NCBI GenBank assembly: GCA_964404805.1
Contig: CAYOLJ010000044.1
Location: 1 to 9,308 of the forward strand
Length of the DNA: 9,308 bases
Reading direction: 5' to 3'
Source: Peribacter sp964404805
GTDB taxonomy: Bacteria; Patescibacteriota; Gracilibacteria; Peribacterales; Peribacteraceae
This document shows, piece after piece, positions 6,545 through 9,308 of the stretch (its first letter is position 1; each line of letters starts with the position of its first letter). The translations under genes were made by a program, and so were the position numbers. Under the pieces are notes generated by a model. That model was not told where the DNA came from and made no database searches. It saw only the letters and a list, made by a program, of their open reading frames with translations.

Positions 6545-8563
6545 ATGTTTGCACATACCCTCGCGCGCCTTCGGCGCGCCCCTTGGGAGCGATACAGTCA
6601 GATCGCGCTCCTGCTCCTTCTCGCTTTTGCGCTTTTCTGGCGAGGCGGACGAACGCTCGATGTCACACTCCTACTGGGGCTCGTCGCGAGTGGCGTCGTG
6701 TTGCTGCAGAAGTGCAGGGGTTCAGAGGATCGTGGGGTACCGATGATGATCTGGTGGCTGACGATCTTCTTCGTTCTCTGGACGGGGTTGAGCTATGTCT
6801 TCACGACAACCATGAACTACGGGTTCGACGAGGTGACGCAGACGGTAGCGCTCGCGCTGCTCTTTTTGTGGATGGCCCGTCTGCCGCACGACGCGAAGAT
6901 GCGCACATCGTTCCTCAAGGTGCTGGTGGCGTCCGTGCTGGTGGCCTGTTTTGTGGGGGTATTCGTCTACGCCATGGGTCCCCTCAACCGTTTCGTGGGG
7001 ACATTCCTCGATATCCGTGCTCCGTGGAAGCACGCGTGGCCCAATGCGTGGGCCGAGCTCCTTCTGCTGTCGTGGCCGGTGGCACTCCTACTCTCGCATC
7101 CACACCACGAACAGGGCAAAGGAGATCTCGAGACCTTCTGGAAGATTGCCAAGCGCACGACGCCCGCAGGCGTGATCGTGGGGTGCCTGCTCTTGAGTTT
7201 TTCGCGCGCGGCATTCGTGGCGCTGGTGGGGCAGGCAGTCATTCTGCTCTTCTGGTCGTACCGCCGGCGCGTCGCGTGGAAGCGCGTTGCCGCCGTGGTC
7301 ACCGGCACATTGGTGATCGGTCTGCTCATCTTCGGTCTCAGCAACCACTTACGCTCTCGTGCCCACGCGGTGCAGTCACTTTCAGAGCGCGCACTCTTTC
7401 TCACGCCCGAGGGCGCAAGCTCCCTGACGGAGCGCGTGAGCTTCTGGCGTCAGGCCCTGCGGCTATCTGCTGAGCATCCTTTCGTTGGTTGGGGGCCGGG
7501 GAGTTTTCGTTTTGCGCAGACGCCGCTCATGAACGATGTGCTCGCAACCTCCGATCACCCACACAACGTCTACCTCAAAGCGGCGGCGGAGCGCGGATGG
7601 CCTGCAGCACTCTTGCTCATTGCTCTCACCTTCGTCCTCTTTCTTCCTCTCCTGAAAGGGCTACTCCCTCCACTGCGTTGCCCCCTCAAGGGTTGCCCAA
7701 TCTCATGCGTGCTCGCGCGCGTTTCGCGTCGGGAACTGACGACGGGTCAGGTGTTGCTCCTCACAGCACTCCTGGGTGTGCTTGCCCACAACCTGGTCGA
7801 CTTCAATCTGCACTATATTGCCGTGAGTCTGCCTGCTGTGCTCATACTCGCGATGCTCACGGAAGGGAAAACAGTACAAATGAACAAAAAATTTGTTCAT
7901 ATTATTGAGTACATCATCGCAATCGCCTTGCTCGTTGCCGTTCTGCACGAGGGGTTTTACGCTGTAACCTCGACGCTCGCTCGACGTGCTGATGCGCAGG
8001 GAAAGACGCCGCAGGCGCTCATATGGCACCGGAGGTCGACAGGGGAGTGGTACAGCCGTGACGGATTACTGTCGTACGCCCGCCTGCAGATGCGCGCTGG
8101 CGTGCCGCAGGCGGCCCAGCGCACGATTCATCGCTACACCGAGTTGATCAACCCTGTAGACGCACGCGGGTGGGCCCTGCAGGCCGAGATGACTGTTGCC
8201 GTAAAGAATACGCAGGAGGCGCGTGCCTTGTACGAGCGTGCGCTCGCACTGGGCCGCTACACAGATCTGCGCATCCTCCACGGGCTTCTGATGCTCCTCT
8301 CACTGCAGAGCACGACGGAGATGGCTGAGCGGCAGGCGGAATTCGATACAATCATGCAGCACTACTACGATGCCATTCTGCGCAACGCCCACTACATCGC
8401 CCTCTCACCAAATGTGGAGGAGTTTCTCGCCGTTGCCGAGATCATGGCGCTCACGTTTCCTGCGGATGCTCCGCGCTACCAGGTGATGGCCGCCAGCGTC
8501 GATCGGCAGGCGAAAATCGAGCGCACACAGCTTTCGGAACTTCTCTCGCAAGATCTCTGGTGA
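6545..8563 (+). CDS. O-antigen ligase/polymerase-like membrane protein (Wzy_C) with C-terminal helical repeats
   Basis: 672 residues from the ATG at 6545. The frame is open further upstream to 6368, but the added residues overlap the minus-strand ORF and do not look like part of this family. About 12 hydrophobic segments lie between 18 and 472. Hallmarks of the Wzy/WaaL family are SFSRAAFVAL (218-227), the extracytoplasmic loop with RVSFWRQALRLSAEHPF and GWGPGSF (297-321), and HPHNVYLKAAAERGW (338-352), whose His is the usual catalytic candidate. Residues 480-672 are soluble and rich in Ala/Leu/Arg helices (AQRTIHRYTELI, EARALYERALALG), probably TPR-like. The protein should join or polymerise glycan chains on lipid carriers outside the membrane. 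A Cys/Pro-rich patch (378-389) interrupts the region after TM10. Start context has only a weak AGG; CATACT at 6532-6537 would give an almost leaderless mRNA. Confidence 0.85.
   Translation: MFAHTLARLRRAPWERYSQIALLLLLAFALFWRGGRTLDVTLLLGLVASGVVLLQKCRGSEDRGVPMMIWWLTIFFVLWTGLSYVFTTTMNYGFDEVTQTVALALLFLWMARLPHDAKMRTSFLKVLVASVLVACFVGVFVYAMGPLNRFVGTFLDIRAPWKHAWPNAWAELLLLSWPVALLLSHPHHEQGKGDLETFWKIAKRTTPAGVIVGCLLLSFSRAAFVALVGQAVILLFWSYRRRVAWKRVAAVVTGTLVIGLLIFGLSNHLRSRAHAVQSLSERALFLTPEGASSLTERVSFWRQALRLSAEHPFVGWGPGSFRFAQTPLMNDVLATSDHPHNVYLKAAAERGWPAALLLIALTFVLFLPLLKGLLPPLRCPLKGCPISCVLARVSRRELTTGQVLLLTALLGVLAHNLVDFNLHYIAVSLPAVLILAMLTEGKTVQMNKKFVHIIEYIIAIALLVAVLHEGFYAVTSTLARRADAQGKTPQALIWHRRSTGEWYSRDGLLSYARLQMRAGVPQAAQRTIHRYTELINPVDARGWALQAEMTVAVKNTQEARALYERALALGRYTDLRILHGLLMLLSLQSTTEMAERQAEFDTIMQHYYDAILRNAHYIALSPNVEEFLAVAEIMALTFPADAPRYQVMAASVDRQAKIERTQLSELLSQDLW
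7880..7900. repeat. AT-rich perfect palindrome inside the ligase gene
   Basis: ATGAACAAA (7880-7888) pairs perfectly with TTTGTTCAT (7892-7900) around AAA. It contains an in-frame ATG (Met446 of the ligase) and is far more AT-rich than the flanking sequence. It falls between two membrane segments. Confidence 0.7.
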
Positions 8564-8577
8564 GAGGGCATCGTGCC

Positions 8578-8586
8578 TGCTAGAGT
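8578..8586 (+). promoter_or_regulatory. Candidate extended -10 for the lipoprotein gene
   Basis: TGCTAGAGT fits an extended -10 (TGN plus TANNNT) and would place the transcript start about 13 nt before the lipoprotein ATG. The -35 region is poor. The gene could equally be transcribed with the ligase gene, 42 bp upstream. Confidence 0.3.
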
Positions 8587-8605
8587 GTTTTTCCTTTTTG
8601 ACTCT

Positions 8606-9112
8606 ATGAAAAAGCTCTTCCCCCTCTTCATCACTTTGGCACTCCTGCTCGTGGGGTGCGGCTCAGAAGTGGGCGTGAATGGATCCCTTGGCTCCGAAAC
8701 GTTCCAGTACAACATGCCGTCGGGGGCGGTGCAGGATTTGCGTTTCGGCAAAGAGAAGTTCTTCGCGTACGGGCCCATTATGGGATCTTCGCAGACGCCG
8801 GCAAACGGGCTTACAAAGGTACACGTCTTCGAGAAGGGAATGTCGCTCCATACGCTGCAGATCAATATTTCGCTGCCACCGGATGGATATTTCTACGAGG
8901 GGTGGCTGATAAACACCAAAACAAATGAACGCCTGTCTACGGGGCATCTCAAGAGCCTATTTGGTGATGTGCGACACAATCTCGACTACCAGGCGGATCG
9001 CGACTTACGCGCGTTCACAAAGGTGATCATCACACTCGAGAGGGATAATGGCAATCCGGCTCCTGAAACAGAGGTGGCGACCGGTACGCTCAAGGAATTG
9101 AAGCGCGATTAA
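8606..9112 (+). CDS. Lipoprotein with anti-sigma-K (RskA)-like C-terminal domain
   Basis: 168 residues. The N-terminus MKKLFPLFITLALLLVGC is a lipoprotein signal with lipobox LVGC, so Cys18 should be lipidated and the protein tethered outside the membrane. A GTG start 33 nt upstream (8573) would add residues before the signal and is less likely. After a short linker (GSEVGVNGSLGS) the rest is one beta-rich domain. The pattern YEGWLI, a G-x-L turn, then VIITLERDNGNPAPETEVATGTL (about 139-161) resembles the C-terminal domain of RskA-type anti-sigma factors (YxxWLI...VTxExxGGxxxP). I see no sigma-binding zinc-finger domain, so a true anti-sigma role is doubtful; a surface beta-sandwich protein is more likely. 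It follows the ligase gene at 42 bp on the same strand and may share its transcript. No Shine-Dalgarno. Confidence 0.8.
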   Translation: MKKLFPLFITLALLLVGCGSEVGVNGSLGSETFQYNMPSGAVQDLRFGKEKFFAYGPIMGSSQTPANGLTKVHVFEKGMSLHTLQINISLPPDGYFYEGWLINTKTNERLSTGHLKSLFGDVRHNLDYQADRDLRAFTKVIITLERDNGNPAPETEVATGTLKELKRD

Positions 9113-9308
9113 AGAAAGAATTCTCGGATTTTATGATCAAAGAAGCCGCCCGACCTAGGCGCTCAACGCGCAAGGAGGCGGTGATAGGGGACTGCGAGGC
9201 AGTATTTGTATGTGTGTGCCTGCAGGATTGCGGAGGCTCCAACCTTTCCCGTATCGGCGATCAGCCGAGGACCGGGAGACTCATCACCATCGCGAGGGAC
9301 AGGAAGGT
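9113..9308 (+). other. Unassigned edge region: structured RNA or truncated CDS
   Basis: No recognised gene. TATGAT (9132-9137) is a good -10 hexamer and would start a transcript near 9144. Downstream are several stems: CCGCC/GGCGG (9146-9150, 9177-9181) enclosing GCGC/GCGC (9159-9162, 9168-9171); ACTGC-GAG-GCAGT (9191-9203); and TCCCG/CGGGA (9247-9251, 9273-9277) enclosing CGGC-GATCA-GCCG (9255-9267). I looked for conserved marks of RNase P RNA, tmRNA and SRP RNA and did not find them. Alternatively, an ATG at 9133 opens a frame to the edge (58 codons, MIKEAARPRRSTRKE...), but its Cys-rich middle does not look like a typical protein. The two readings conflict because the ATG lies inside the -10 box. 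The minus strand is also open from the edge to 9163. Confidence 0.35.

Noticed and set aside
6283..7473. Plus-strand 396-codon ORF
   Set aside because: Out of frame with the ligase, Arg/Ala/Gly-rich and without domain features; a typical long shadow in GC-rich DNA.
9141..9308. RNase P RNA, tmRNA or SRP RNA at the right edge
   Set aside because: The transcript start GAAGCC... invites comparison with RNase P RNA, but the conserved GAGGAAAGTCC block and the hallmark segments of the other RNAs are absent.

Overview
This window probably comes from an uncultivated bacterium of the candidate phyla radiation, with Peregrinibacteria/Peribacteria as the best guess. That is inference from style, not a database match. 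The clues are a surface protein joining one SLH domain to serine-only linkers and Calx-beta repeats, short palindromic repeats of the kind that litter such genomes between genes, and the near absence of Shine-Dalgarno sequences. GroES/GroEL under a CIRCE operator and a bacterial tRNA-Leu place it firmly in Bacteria. Most genes are GC-rich, about 55%.

Layout, left to right. Positions 1-939 (minus) hold the N-terminal 313 residues of an MFS drug-efflux-type transporter whose 3' end lies beyond the left edge. Positions 940-1380 have no gene but contain a 256-bp nested inverted-repeat element (1019-1274) and REP-like palindromes. Positions 1381-2226 (minus) encode a cytosolic-looking trypsin-like serine protease with an intact triad, in strikingly AT-rich DNA that suggests recent acquisition. 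A strong intrinsic terminator (2234-2262) separates it from groEL (2273-3907, minus) and groES (3940-4278, minus). The two chaperonin genes are joined by an exact 14-bp tandem repeat that forms a G-quadruplex-type motif. A sigma-70-like promoter overlapped by a CIRCE element (4338-4364) drives groES-groEL, so HrcA heat-shock repression is expected.

Divergently, 4519-5961 (plus) encodes an exported SLH/poly-Ser/Calx-beta surface protein. It is followed by a 12-bp perfect hairpin and a pair of REP-like palindromes. tRNA-Leu(CAG) lies at 6168-6254. A small convergent ORF (6261-6485, minus) has its start codon placed as if the mRNA were leaderless. Positions 6545-8563 (plus) encode an O-antigen ligase/polymerase-like (Wzy_C) membrane protein with a C-terminal helical repeat region, followed 42 bp later by a lipoprotein (8606-9112, plus) with a C-terminal domain resembling anti-sigma-K (RskA) proteins. 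The last 196 bp (9113-9308) hold no gene I can name. They have a good -10 hexamer followed by several hairpins, and could be a structured RNA or the start of a truncated CDS.

Functionally the window is mostly housekeeping (chaperonin, tRNA) plus envelope biology (transporter, surface protein, glycopolymer ligase, lipoprotein). I found no CRISPR array, transposase, phage gene or recognisable defence system. The more unusual items are the nested palindromic element, the AT-rich protease abutting the groEL terminator, the groES-groEL spacer repeat, an AT-rich palindrome with a start-like codon inside the ligase gene, and the unexplained right-hand edge.
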